64,000 bases of DNA from Undaria pinnatifida (GCA_012845835.1 JABAKD010000002.1:7868603-7932602), one strand, 5' to 3'. Positions 51,421 to 61,289 are shown, counted from the stretch's first letter. The notes: generated from the sequence alone by a model not told the origin. Translations and numbers: made by a program.

Positions 51421-51582
51421 AAACAGGCGACCAACTGTTCCCCGTGTAGCAGCAGGGGCGTCGTTGCATCTTCGTTGCTTATCCAAGCCAGGGGTCTTGG
51501 GTGAGGAAGTGAGCTCCTCAGACGGAGAATCTCATAAAATATTACCAGGTATATCCTACCGTTCGTTGTCGTATAGACCAAA

Positions 51583-51858
51583 GCTACGGTAGGAGGGTGG
51601 GTCCCCTTTTCAGGGACCTTTTTGGCAGTGGCTCGGTGTCACTCGCGCGAGTGACCCCCACTTGTTCCTTGCGGTTATAGGCTTTCGTGCTGTGTATGTT
51701 TTTCGATATGAATCCTCAATCATCGGATGGTTAGCTAGAGACGTTATGCCAATTTAACCACCTAACGTGTTTTGGTCAGCAAGGTACAGCGTCACTCGTG
51801 CGAGTACCATAGCTCACATCAGGTGGTGAAAGGGGGGCGGTACCCCGCCCACCGTAGC
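51583..51858 (+). mobile_element. Family B TIR element
   Basis: Ends GCTACGGTAGGAGGGTGGG and GGTACCCCGCCCACCGTAGC. Subterminal palindromes are CACTCGCGCGAGTGACC and GTCACTCGTGCGAGTACC. It is 276 bp, close to 21681-21936. Confidence 0.8.
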
Positions 51859-52084
51859 CGCTGCTTGTATTGCACATTACACATTCTTGCACATGCGTTT
51901 TCGGGGAGGAGCGACAAATTTCTATTACTATTGCAAAACGATCGCGACAGCTTTCGCGAAAAAAACGCCCGAGGAGGACTCGCCGTCGCCGTGTGCTCAC
52001 ACCGGCTCAAGAAACGAGAATGGACTCCAGCCCCGCATAGCTACTCGTAAAAATAGAAAGCGTAAATTCGATATTTCCGCGCAG

Positions 52085-52251
52085 GATGCCCATAACACCC
52101 TCAGATTACGTTTGCGGCGAAAAGCCGGTTGAACCTACGTTGGGGACTGATAATACTTTGACCTCGCAAACCTGTGTCTACCGAATCGTTCCCACAAACT
52201 ACCCTATCGGAAACGTCATATCGGCGCTCTCTGAAATACTCATACAGGAAG
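52085..52251 (+). CDS. Possible exon, unrecognised protein
   Basis: The acceptor GATATTTCCGCGCAG is followed at once by an ATG. The frame runs MPITPSDYVCGEKPVEPTLG, TDNTLTSQTCVYRIVPTNYP and IGNVISALSEILIQEG. A donor GGAAG/GTAACG sits at 52251. If unspliced, the frame continues to 52406 (106 codons), but that extension is Thr/His-biased. Composition is protein-like; there is no family match. Confidence 0.36.
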
Positions 52252-52859
52252 GTAACGTTGATGAAAAACATTCAGCTATGATTCCTTGTGATCGTCACCC
52301 AGTTCCCAACACCACTTCGACATCTCGCCGTCACAACACAACTGCCCCGGCAGAGGACGAAACAAACGTACACACACACTTTGTTAGCTCCGAAGCTCTC
52401 ATATGACCTAGCCGTGCGTGTACTAACATTGAGCGTCCATTGGATTCGAGTTGATGTGTCTCGTCCAAACCCTACAGCAAAATGATCAAATGACGTGGAA
52501 TGGTGATTGATCCTGCCACACTGCTTGCCCGTCTCCCCGATGTAGGCATCCGAACCACGAACGAACAACGCGGCGCAACTGACTGACGACGCGTCAAAAC
52601 AAACCAAAAATAACGGAGCGAAAAAAAACAAAAACTGACCAGTCGTCGGCTACTACTACTGGTCATCCAGCAGTACTTTCGCCGGTTACCTTTTCCCGCA
52701 ATACTGCGCTACTGTGTCGTTAAACACACACACTCTCCCGTGTAGTATATATATAGAGGAGCGACTCAAATGATGCCCACTGCCGCGCAAACAACAAGAC
52801 CACACGACACACAGACAACAACAGAAACGCAACGACCAAGGGCACCCACACGTTCAATA

Positions 52860-54080
52860 CTCCACACAACATATATAGTCTATGTAGATATAAACAGGGT
52901 ACCCATCGGCGCCACTGGATCGTCCCTCTGACCCTCGAGCCCGCTGAAGATGACTCCCTACCGTAGCCTCAACGCTTAATGCCATCCTCTCCACATTGGT
53001 GCATAATTTTATATCCAACCCCAGTTTCCTCAAATATACAATTTTCCCTCACACCAAAGGTAACCTGAATGCTATCCGCCCCAAACCGATTGAAAGCCTG
53101 ATTTTCTAAATTTGGCATTTTCAATTTGATTAAACTTTGAAAATTATCCCTTTTTACTCTCCAGCTTAACTCGTGAGACGTTTAACCCCCTCAGCGACCT
53201 CCTCGATAATAAGCCGTGATAACAGTTGTCTCGCCTTCTCCCTCCCGTTACGTGCCTCCATTTTTATCGCAATTAGGGTTCGGCTTTTCCCACTCTTCAG
53301 ATTTTTTCGCGCGTCGATTTTCATCAACTTTTAACACCCAACCCCAACCACCTCAAACACCACACACACACTAATCTAACCCGAACGTCGCCCATCCCAC
53401 ACAGACGCGAGGTTCAATCAAACCCCAGCAAACTTGAGTTCCAATCCCCACGAGCGCTTCAAGGCAACGCAAGTGCCATCTACCTTCCCCCCCCCCCCCC
53501 CCCCCCCGACGCACCAAGGTAACGCAAGTGCCATGTGCCCCCCTCCCCCCTCCCCCCTCCCAAGGTTCCACTAAGCCTCAACTACGCCAAATATCACCAC
53601 CCGACACACTGACATTGACACGTCAAACTACGTAACCCAAACACCACCCGCTGTGTTGCTCGTCGGGTATGAGGTGCGAGCGTTTTTGCGTGTTTGTTTT
53701 TAACTATTGCCCTTTGTAACGGTAGTCACACCTCTTTTTCGAAGCGACGCACAACGTACCGCTGCTTTGTTGTCTATTATTTATTTCCTCATCGTGACGG
53801 CCACATGTCGGTATTAAGCCCCCTCCCGCTACACACCGACGCAAGGAAGGTGCTCTTCAACCCTCCAGATATCCCAAGTATCACTCCCTCACACGCCGAA
53901 TCAACCCAAGTACAATCTGCCCCTCACCTGCGGCGTAAGGTTTTATCCAACCCCACTTACAGTACGGTACATTAAATACCACTCCCCAGCACACCTTGCC
54001 AACCCAAATACCGTCCGTCCCCCAAACCGATGCGAAATTTCATCCAACCCCAGGTTACCCCCATTACCACCCAACCAAAA
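52860..54080 (+). repeat. Degenerate ~100-bp repeat rich in CCAACCCCA
   Basis: ATCCAACCCCA or ACCCAACCCCA variants occur at about 53016, 53335, 53945 and 54042. Around the last two, a ~95-bp unit with ATCACTCC, CACACG, AACCCAAGTAC and CCCCTCACC is duplicated (53874-53968, 53975-54062). C runs occur at 53486-53506 and 54310-54325. No gene is supported in this stretch. Confidence 0.5.
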
Positions 54081-54222
54081 ACACCGCCTTCTAGAGCTCT
54101 ACTTAACCCGAGGAGGTTCGGTTTCTTCACAGCTTGAGTAGTGCTGTTGCATCTCTTGCTGGCCGATATTCGATTTCTCTCTGAGTGTAACGATAACAAG
54201 GCAGCATTTCTGCTGCTGCGAT

Positions 54223-54241
54223 ATGCCTAAAAAATGTACCG
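54223..54241 (+). CDS. Possible short first exon
   Basis: ATGCCTAAAAAATGTACCG precedes a good donor GTAAGCAC. Six codons plus one base (MPKKCT) could join to an acceptor TTCGAAG at 54400 in the correct phase. Confidence 0.25.
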
Positions 54242-54400
54242 GTAAGCACAGTCGCTTGTTTCTTCCATTTCAGTTTCTTCATTTACCCCATGTCCACCTT
54301 ATACCCCCCCTCCCGCCCCCCCCCCCACGCGCCGATTCCTTACGCACGATTCTTCGTGTATTTTTTTCTGTTTCGATCCCAAAGGGGTTTCCATTCGAAG

Positions 54401-54537
54401 AGCATCGGGTGACACCCTGCGGGGAGATGCCGGAATCAACCTCGGTCAAGTTGACGCTCCCGTGCAATGAGGGAATTGCGAAACTGGATATCCCCGTCGA
54501 TGGGAACATTTTGGGGCTCAAACCCTTGCCGATATAG
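54401..54537 (+). CDS. Possible second exon, repeat-derived
   Basis: Joined to 54223-54241 it gives about 51 residues ending KLDIPVDGNILGLKPLPI and a TAG. The first 75 bp are the first unit of a tandem repeat (54401-54950), so coding status is doubtful. An alternative acceptor CGATCCCAAAG at 54382 gives a different phase. Confidence 0.22.
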
Positions 54538-54950
54538 CACGGCCCATGTACCTTTATTCGGCCCTTCTCTCCTTGACCCCAGCTGTCTTACCTTTCAAGA
54601 ATAGATCGGGGCAACACAGCGGGGGAAACCCTAGCTGTGATCGCTTTCAAGAAGATCGGGGCATCACACCGTGGGGAGTTGCCGGAGCCATCGTTGGCAT
54701 ACTGTTGCTCCCAACGAGGGGAGGAAACTGCCATGACCGGCTCTGTACAACGTTCGTAGGGCCGTTCTCCCCCGGAGATGGGGAAACGTCTATGGATGGT
54801 GATGCACATTTCCGCAGCCCTCCCTTCTTCGACCCGCTCAACCCTTGAAGAACACGGGGGCAACACCGTGGGGAGTTGCCGGAGCTATCCACGGTACTGT
54901 TGCTCCCATCGGGGGGGGGGACTGCCACGGCCGCCAGTGGGCGGGGGCGG
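54401..54950 (+). repeat. Three-copy ~220-bp tandem unit
   Basis: The block AAGA.CGGGGCAACACCGTGG, GGAGTTGCCGGAGC, TGTTGCTCCCA and GGGGACTGCCA occurs at about 54398, 54645 and 54846, with the first copy most diverged. The minus-strand 260-codon frame is largely this unit read as SGNSPRC..GSNS repeats. Confidence 0.6.
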
Positions 54951-55172
54951 AGGGGTCGGGAGTGTGAGGAATGACGTGGGGACTGGGAGCGTAGTAACCT
55001 ACGGTGGGCTGGGCGTACGCATAGAGTTGGTGTTGTTGCTGTTGGTGGTGGTGTAGCCCGTAATAGCCGTACGAGTAGCCTGTAGTACATGATGCAGGGG
55101 CGGGGGGGGCGCATATAGCAACGACGTCGTAGGTCCACTGGCCAGTGCTGCCGTTCCACCTGTTTCAAGTGG

Positions 55173-55558
55173 TTGGGGACAGGGATACATGATCTATTGG
55201 ACGCACACACACATGCACCGCGCTTTCCGAATGCAAGCCGTTTGAAGAGTAAACGATTACGATTGAAGTCGAGCGTAAAAAAAGTGGATGTACGTGAGAA
55301 CCGAAGGCTGTACATACCAAGCAAAGGCGATGAAAAAGACAAACCAGAAGCGTCCGGAGCCAACATGCTCCGTGGGGAAAAAAAGGGGCCCCTAAGGAAA
55401 TCCAGGGGCACTGGTTTCCGGCGGGACATGCAACCATTCGCGAGAGGCTACACGAACATCAGGGTGGAAATCGGCCTTTCCGAACCAACACGTGTACTTG
55501 TATCTACCACAGACACAGCACATTTGTTTTCTCATGACAATTTCGTATTTGATACCAG
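55173..55558 (+). CDS. Exon of a spliced gene model, unrecognised, basic
   Basis: Open for about 128 codons before a donor TTTGATACCAG/GTATGT. It reads RLYIPSKGDEKDKPEASGAN, then MLRGEKKGPLRKSRGTGFRR and TNIRVEIGLSEPTRVLVSTT. It is Lys/Arg/Glu-rich and free of repeats. There is no early in-frame ATG, so its 5' end is an unplaced acceptor or the start is near 55363 (ANML). Phase 2 at the donor matches 55650-55734. A 260-codon minus frame overlaps but is partly repeat-derived. Confidence 0.42.
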
Positions 55559-55649
55559 GTATGTCTAGACTAGACTATGTACGTACAAAAAAGTCTTCGT
55601 TTAATCCTGTGGTTACCGTATATTTTCATGTTTCATGTTTCATGCACAG

Positions 55650-55734
55650 AGAAGTAATACCTGGCATCCTGACACAGCAGTACATACGAGAAGTACCTGG
55701 TATACCTATCGTACGTATGCTATTAATATCATGA
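55650..55734 (+). CDS. Terminal exon of the 55.2-kb gene model
   Basis: The acceptor TTCATGTTTCATGCACAG leads to 27 codons after the shared Arg and a TGA: EVIPGILTQQYIREVPGIPI then VRMLLIS. The intron is 91 nt (55559-55649). Confidence 0.38.
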
Positions 55735-55756
55735 CGTCCATTTCGTTTCGCGACGA

Positions 55757-55795
55757 AACATGTTATTCGTAGAACGAAGAACCAAACTTTCAAAG
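55757..55795 (+). repeat. Inverted repeat arm, partner at 56167-56205
   Basis: ACATGTTATTCGTAGAACG and CAAACTTTCAAAG are matched in reverse complement by CTTTGAAAGTTTG and CGTTCTACGAATAACATGT, with about four differences in 39 bp. A ~370-bp loop separates the arms. These may be ends of an eroded TIR element. Confidence 0.65.
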
Positions 55796-56099
55796 AACCA
55801 GGATACCTCGTATACGACGAAAAACCAACCAACAATACGGTACAAGTATAACATACCTGGTATGATGATATGATACTGTATAATACTCCGAGTACAACCA
55901 AAGTACAACACAAAAATTAGCAGCATTTATTTTTGAAAAGCGAATCCGCTCCTGCCCTGCAGCAGCAGCAGCAGGCAGCAGCACACCGCCGGCAACCGCT
56001 GTGCTGAACAGGCAGAATGGGTATATTATATCACTTCAAGACGCTCGTCGCCTTCCTTTTATATGCAGACAAACTTTATGTGTGTTAACATATTTTCAG

Positions 56100-56284
56100 G
56101 CTCATCTCGCTTCTTTCGTCCCCGATCGCCTCTTTGGACTGCTTCTCGCCCCTTGAAACTATTGTCCTTTGAAAGTTTGATCCTCCGTTCTACGAATAAC
56201 ATGTTACAAGTGATTGCTCCAGAGGGTGAGCGCGCGCCGCCGTTATTAAAAAAAAAACACCTACCTGTGCGACGGATCGTATAA
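56100..56284 (+). CDS. Possible terminal exon, basic C-terminus
   Basis: The acceptor has a branch-like GTTAAC and TATTTTCAG. It leads into SSRFFRPRSPLWTASRPLKL, then LSFESLILRSTNNMLQVIAP and EGERAPPLLKKKHLPVRRIV, stop TAA. Part of it (56167-56205) is one arm of an inverted repeat. A donor CCAGAGG/GTGAGC lies inside. The exact partner exon is unknown. Confidence 0.32.
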
Positions 56285-56369
56285 TACACACACTCACAAA
56301 AATTGGCGGCCGTTCCGGTCGTGAAGCAACAGCCACGGCCCGCCTGCTTCCTTTTTCTGTTTTGTACTT

Positions 56370-56636
56370 TTGGTCGCGGAAGTTGGGTTTTCTGCGAATG
56401 ACAGACACGGCACAGCAAAAGCGGCAAGCAGTTCGTTGATTAGCAACGACGGTCACAGCCGGTTGCAGAGGGAGGAGGTGGAAAGGCGTTGCGATGTACC
56501 AGGTACCTGGTACTGCATCGGTGAAGCGCGGCCGGGAATAAAGGGGAACGCTGACCCACACACAGGCTTGATTTCTTTGTTGGGAAACGGTCACGGGTGG
56601 ATTTCTTGTTTGGGAAACGACGACGACTGTGCGTAG
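56370..56636 (+). CDS. Possible coding segment with GNDWISCLG duplication
   Basis: An 88-codon frame with no ATG start: EVGFSANDRHGTAKAASSSL, then GEARPGIKGNADPHTGLISL and LGNGHGWISCLGNDDD. The last block is echoed in the next gene model (ISRLGNDWISCLERE at about 56970), also in frame. A 134-codon minus frame overlaps. Confidence 0.25.
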   Translation: MVAEVGFSANDRHGTAKAASSSLISNDGHSRLQREEVERRCDVPGTWYCIGEARPGIKGNADPHTGLISLLGNGHGWISCLGNDDDCA

Positions 56637-56735
56637 TGACTGTATTTCACTTCCACATCTGATATCTTCCTCCCGAACAGCTTTTTATACGATAGACGAT
56701 TCTTTTCCGGACAAGACTATTATTAATAGTGCAGG

Positions 56736-56808
56736 TCAGCCCGGGTTTGCGGTTGGGATTGTATTTAGGATTAGGGTTAGGGCCAGGGTTGGGGTTAGGT
56801 TTATAGAC
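56736..56808 (+). repeat. Degenerate telomere-like TTAGGG stretch
   Basis: TTAGGATTAGGGTTAGGGCC and GGGTTGGGGTTAGG. It is the G-strand counterpart of 936-998, short and imperfect. Confidence 0.45.
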
Positions 56809-56877
56809 TAGTCGATGGCCCGCCGTTTTATCCCAAACCCCTTCTCATAAGACCCAAAACCACACAGTCTAGACTAC

Positions 56878-57128
56878 ATGCTGTACACCAGTGTACACAC
56901 AAAAAAAACATTTTTTTGCTCATTTATTTGGCCCAAGTGGTTTGACTCATTTCATTATTCCCAGATTATTTCTCGTTTGGGAAACGACTGGATTTCTTGT
57001 TTGGAACGAGAGGCAAACAATCAGAAGAAACGGCAGCTCTTCGAACCGAACTTCATTTTTATATTTCCCAGACTTCGGTCTGAGTTTGTGTGGGCTCGTT
57101 TCCTTGGTGCCTACCTACCTGATGCCAG
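56878..57128 (+). CDS. Exon 1 of a two-exon gene model, unrecognised
   Basis: ATG-initiated, 83 codons plus two bases: MLYTSVHTKKTFFCSFIWPK, then SQIISRLGNDWISCLEREAN and LRSEFVWARFLGAYLPDA, ending at a donor GATGCCAG/GTAAAT. Two internal acceptor-like sites (TTTCATTATTCCCAG, TTTTTATATTTCCCAG) mean it may really be two exons split by a short intron. The phase (2) matches exon 57192-57585. Confidence 0.4.
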
Positions 57129-57191
57129 GTAAATACAGCAGCAGCAGCGGCAGTAGTAGTAGGAGTAGGTGCCATGCACCCTGCAATACAG

Positions 57192-57585
57192 GAGTACCTG
57201 GCATACCATATCTTCTAGCACCCACACAAAAAAAGGTGAAAAGGAGGACAGAGACATACATGAGAAAAATCGTTTTCCTGTGTGTCCGTCCGAATATTGG
57301 TGGGTCGAGGGGGCTGCACGAATCTGCGTATTATACTGTGGTGGTACTAATCACAGCAGAACAAACCAATGGGAGGGCCAGCCTTTTGCTGCCAGCGACC
57401 TGGACTTTCGCCGACAGCAACGATCCGACACGCGCGGGGAGCGCAGTCCGAGATACCACACGCAAACCCAACCAACCCCCGAAAAAGCGAATGAAACATA
57501 CCGAATAAATTCGTGCGAGATTTGCCTCTCACAGCAGTGTCGTATATATACGCATTCCGGAAAATCAAAACGACGTACAACATGA
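57192..57585 (+). CDS. Exon 2 (terminal) of the 56.9-kb gene model
   Basis: The acceptor CCCTGCAATACAG ends a 63-nt GT-AG intron. The frame gives 130 codons and a TGA: STWHTISSSTHTKKGEKEDR, FPVCPSEYWWVEGAARICVL, then a polar, Arg/Gln-rich stretch and NSCEICLSQQCRIY near the end. CxxC-like spacings occur but no known zinc-binding domain fits. An overlapping 205-codon plus frame is the main competitor. Confidence 0.36.
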
Positions 57586-57702
57586 TCCTGGACATATTAT
57601 TTCTGCTATTATTGTTACAAGTATTAATAGTATAGACTATTTATTTGTTCGTTCCCCCCCCGAAACCAGCCCAGGGCGCGTTACACAGCAGTTCCTTTTT
57701 CG

Positions 57703-57785
57703 GTTTCCTTCCTTTCCTTTCCTTTCCTTTCCTTTCCTTTCCTTTCCTTTCCTTTCCTTTCCTTACTTTTCCTTTCCTTTCTCGT
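57703..57785 (+). repeat. CCTTT pentanucleotide microsatellite
   Basis: CCTTTCCTTTCCTTTCCTTT for about 80 bp with one interruption. Confidence 0.95.
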
Positions 57786-58259
57786 ATCTTGTCTTTGTTT
57801 CTTTTTTCCACTTGACTTGTCTGACCTGCGTATGCGTAGTGATAGGTACCACTCGTACGTGTAATAGTCTATACCAGGTAGTCTTACGTAGTATTTCTTG
57901 GGTGGCAAGCGGTATAGTCGGCTTTTCCAGGTGCGAGTAGTGAGACGGATGCACCAGCATATGGACCTGACACATCGTAGGCTGACTCCCGATTTCACTT
58001 TGAATATGTTTCTGGCGGAGGCATGAATCGCTTTCAGCTGTGTGTGATATATGCGTGTACCACCTCTGGTTTAATCGTGTTTTTTCTCTGGAGGTATTCC
58101 TCAGCTCCAGAGTGACTGGAGCATGTCCTGTGACCACGGACTTGCTAAAATGTGAGTTAACGTGAGAACGACAACACAATAGTTGTAGCTTTCCCCATCC
58201 GGCGGAGGATAAAAAAAAAAAAAAAAAATGTAGCATAGCATTATAGTAGCGTAACTTAG
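57786..58259 (-). CDS. Possible second exon containing SINE-derived sequence
   Basis: The acceptor ATATGACCTATTTTACAG is in the phase set by 58398-58578 (G plus CT gives Ala). The frame reads AKLRYYNAML, then Phe codons from a reversed A tail, LSSAGWGKLQLLCC, and VVTGHAPVTLELRNTSREKT, TAESDSCLRQKHIQSEIGSQ. The CCTCCGCCGGATGGGG part is the 3' end of the SINE family in reverse, so if spliced this is an exonised retroposon. A donor CTAC/GTAAGA lies near 57885 and could end it; the 3' limit is unclear. Confidence 0.3.
58190..58230 (+). mobile_element. SINE 3' end fragment
   Basis: CCCCATCCGGCGGAGGATAA followed by an A run of about 18, matching the 3' end of the SINE copies. The 5' part is missing. 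Confidence 0.5.
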
Positions 58260-58397
58260 CTGTAAAATAGGTCATATATATTTAGTCTATACAACAACAC
58301 TGCTCTCAGCGAGCGGTATCTGTCGCCGGGTGCAAGTGCGTGTGACTGCTGTACATCTGCTAGAACTGGCGGTATAGTCCAGTCACAACCGTCTCAC

Positions 58398-58578
58398 CTT
58401 TTTTTGCTTTGACCTGTCCGTCTTCCCGCGCAGTGGCCTCTTTTGGTCTTGGCCTTCTTGTCGATTTTTTAGTTGCCGAGGTCCGCTGGTTGCTGAACCC
58501 GGACGAGAATAACGACGACATGCTCCACCGCTGGCTGCTGCTGCTTCTTCTGCTGCGTGACTTAGGTGTGCGAGGCAT
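58398..58578 (-). CDS. First coding exon of a Ser/Arg/Lys-rich protein
   Basis: An ATG preceded by CACACAAA opens 60 codons plus one base to a donor AAAAAAAG/GTGAGACG. It reads MPRTPKSRSRRSSSSQRWSM, SSLFSSGFSNQRTSATKKST and RRPRPKEATAREDGQVKAKK. The strongly basic, serine-rich composition resembles nucleic-acid-binding or histone-like tails, which is inference only. The upstream region (58600-58680) is a CACCACACCACC-type repeat. The next compatible exon is 57786-58259. Confidence 0.42.
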
Positions 58579-58899
58579 TTTGTGTGCTGTGGCCGTCCTG
58601 CTAGATGTGTGTGTGATGGTGTGGTGGTGTGGTGGTGTGGTGGTGTGTGGTTGATCGGTAGTGTAGCAGCTGGGGCGGTTGTTGTGTGCTTGCGGTGTGT
58701 GTTGTGTGCGGGTGGATGATGGCTTCAAAAACGCTGGAGGCTTTTTGTAGCCCACAACTCGCGAATTTGCGTCGCCATCTAGTCTAGACTACATATGATC
58801 AGGTTATAGTCTAGTCTATACATGATAATATATTGTTGAACATTCGTGTGTGTGTGTCATGTTTATAATGAAGAGATGGAGGAAAGAAAAAGATGCGTT

Positions 58900-59120
58900 C
58901 GTCGCTCAAGTTTGTGCCAACCAAAGTGTTGCGTTACGTCACGGCCCCCTTCAAAAGATCAGTAATCGCAGTGCCTAATGGAATGGAATAGTGGCATCTA
59001 GTTGCACCCCCTTCCTGGCCAATCGCAAGCCGCCGACGATTCAGTACGTCGCCGCCCATCATTTAATCCGCATTTAATCTCGCGTGTGTCGTGCTCTCGA
59101 GCTCAGCGAGTCGCAAACAA
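58900..59120. promoter_or_regulatory. Possible promoter region, element-rich
   Basis: Contains TTACGTCACGG (CRE-like), GGCCAATCGC (CCAAT) and a GC-rich stretch, about 300-500 bp upstream of the minus-strand ATG at 58578. There is no TATA box at a fixed distance. These are short motifs that can occur by chance. Confidence 0.2.
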
Positions 59121-59386
59121 AACCCAACCGTAAAATATGAAACATAGTAATACATACAGCAGAAACTTCTGGATTATTATTTATGACCCGAATCGGCGTT
59201 GGAGCGACCATACATTTTTTTGTTTTTGTTTTGGTGATCAATCCACTATCATCGCGTTACTACAGCTTGCCAGTTCCGACAGCCAGTTCCGACAGCAAGC
59301 AGTAGAGTTTACCGCAGTACATAGCAGTACACAGCAGTACTGTGCTATTTTGATATATGTAGTCTAGTATAATAGCAGTAGAGTCG

Positions 59387-59774
59387 TCCTACGGAATAGG
59401 TAGCCTTCCAGCCTTTTCAGCGAAACTGCCGGTTTCGAAACCAGCTCCCGGCCGGATCTCCTGAAATACGGTGCCCCTTGCCACCCCACGTCACCGTTCT
59501 GTCGTCCGATGCAAACAAAAACATATCGTACACGGAAGATGTATTTTATGTAGCGTTGGGCTGCGAAAGCAACCGAGTTAAATCGACACACGACGTGCAT
59601 GAAAATACGTGGAAGCGTGGTGAGCTAAAGCTTTATTTTTCCCCATCCGCCGGAGGATAAAAAAGAAAAGAAAAGTTGTTTTCGTAGCATCCTTCCCCGA
59701 GTGTCGAGCAGTCATGAGACGTTCGTCAGAGAAAACCGCAGGTTTTTGGGAGGCGGCTAGCGGTTAGCGTAGCA
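59387..59774 (+). mobile_element. Family C element split by a SINE
   Basis: TCCTACGGAATAGGTAGCCT, CGAAACTGCCGGTTTCGAAA, CCAGCTCCCGGCCGGATC and CCCCTTGCCACCCCACGTCA precede the SINE. After it, TAGCATCCTTCCCCGAGTGT and GGTTTTTGGGAGG complete the family C order. The two parts join to give a normal ~240-bp C element. Confidence 0.75.
59551..59675 (+). mobile_element. SINE-like retroposon nested in family C
   Basis: TAGCGTTGGGCTGCGAAAGC through GGAGGATAAAAAAGAAAAG, nearly identical to 38143-38275. Its ends are fixed by the interrupted C element: 5' at TAGCG, 3' at the A-rich tail. Confidence 0.75.
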
Positions 59775-60129
59775 TCGATAATAATTATTATTAATTGTAG
59801 TAGTGGTGGTAGCAGTAGAATATTACTAGTCTAGTAGCATTACTATTGACAAGTGTACTCTTATCGCATACGTTTAAAGTAAATTTATAATTAAGTAAGT
59901 TGCTACGATAATTTAATAATATCATCTAGTATACTATTCTAAGAATAATAATAACAATATATAACAATAACAACAACCATATATGCAGTAATAATAACAC
60001 ATTACTATGATGGTTGTGAGTCCTATGGGTCGCAGGGGATAGAGGCATAGATAGTCCTACGTCGACGAAATGTGTATACCATCGCCGTCCATGAGACCAG
60101 ACCCGGGCTCTGGAGTCTTTCTTGAGCGA

Positions 60130-60947
60130 TAATCCCTTACTCAAACGCCCCACCAAATATCAAAATCCGCCACATTAATAAACACTTCACGCACAGGATA
60201 TCACCTCATTATCTTTCGAGAGCCATCCATGCCGCTGTGTTTCCCCCCCCCCCCCCCCCCCTCCAACGCCCCCTCTTTCCCGACCACCTGCACGATCGCC
60301 TAGACCTAGCACCACGCGTATGACAAGCTGATACATATCTTTGATCTCACAGCCGAAGTGTATTTGAATATTATTTGTGACCTAAACCTCCTAAAAAATC
60401 ACCCCCCCCCCCCCCCTCTTGCTCTCCCTTACTCAAACGCCCCACTAAATATCGAAATCCGCCACATTAATAAACACTTCACGCACAGGATATCACCTCA
60501 TTATCTTTCGAGAGCCATCCATGCCGCTGTGTTCCCCCCCCCCCCCCCCGCCTCGAACGCCCCCTTCTTCCCCATCACCCGCACCTTCGCCTAGACCTAG
60601 CACCACACGTATAACAAACCCCTCACCTAAAGCCCTTCCCCCCCCCCACCCCCCACCCCCGCCCCCACCCCCCACCCTACCCCCCCAACCCATCCCAACC
60701 CCACCCCCTCGAACACTCCACCCTCTCTTTACTCACTGATCGTACGACTTACCCCAGGATATACACGATAAACTGATGTATTATTTCCAAAAATGTCACA
60801 TTTATCCCCTCGAAATAATGTATAGTTTCCAGGCACATATCGAGCTGCCCCCCCCCCCCCCCCCCCGCCCCCAATAATATACTGGTGCCAAAACCGTCAG
60901 ATTTATCCCCTCGAAAGGATTTATAGCTTACATGCACAAATTGCCCC

Positions 60948-60987
<40 letters not shown>

Positions 60988-61285
60988 CCCCCCTCCAAAC
61001 CCGCTCGCTTTTGATCAAAACCAGGCCCCCCCTTTCCCTTCACAGCTGTCAGATTTTGTCCCCCTCAGAAACGGGTTTTATAGTTTCCGCGCACAGACTG
61101 ACTAAAATCATCCTGTTGACCCTGATAGCTACACTGTAGCTGTAAGGGGAGTCGCCGACCTATATCCTTAATGAGGACACACAACCCGTAATGCGCGCGA
61201 TCGGAGTATCACACACAGCTTGCAAAGATGTGTTTCGACGAAATCTTCGATCTCACAGCTGGAGTGTATTTTAATTTTTATAATA
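60130..61285 (-). repeat. Family G arm, unpaired in this window
   Basis: Read from 61285 downwards: AAAATACACTCCAGCTGTGA, inner module, then several modules ending in C runs on this strand (60945-60986, 60847-60868, 60640-60690, 60534-60550, 60395-60416, 60242-60262). GGGGCGTTTGAGTAAG type modules appear twice (60140-60235, 60420-60530). Any partner arm would lie beyond position 64000. Confidence 0.7.
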
Positions 61286-61289
61286 ATTT

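Noticed and set aside
52472-52631. Minus-strand AYIGETGKQ motif resembling a GIY-YIG endonuclease of a Penelope-like element
   Set aside because: Only nine residues match and the expected downstream Arg, Glu and Asn residues are absent, so it is probably chance.
54647-55429. 260-codon minus-strand frame
   Set aside because: More than half of it is the 54.4-54.95 kb tandem unit, and the plus-strand frame over 55.2-55.56 kb has better composition and splice support.
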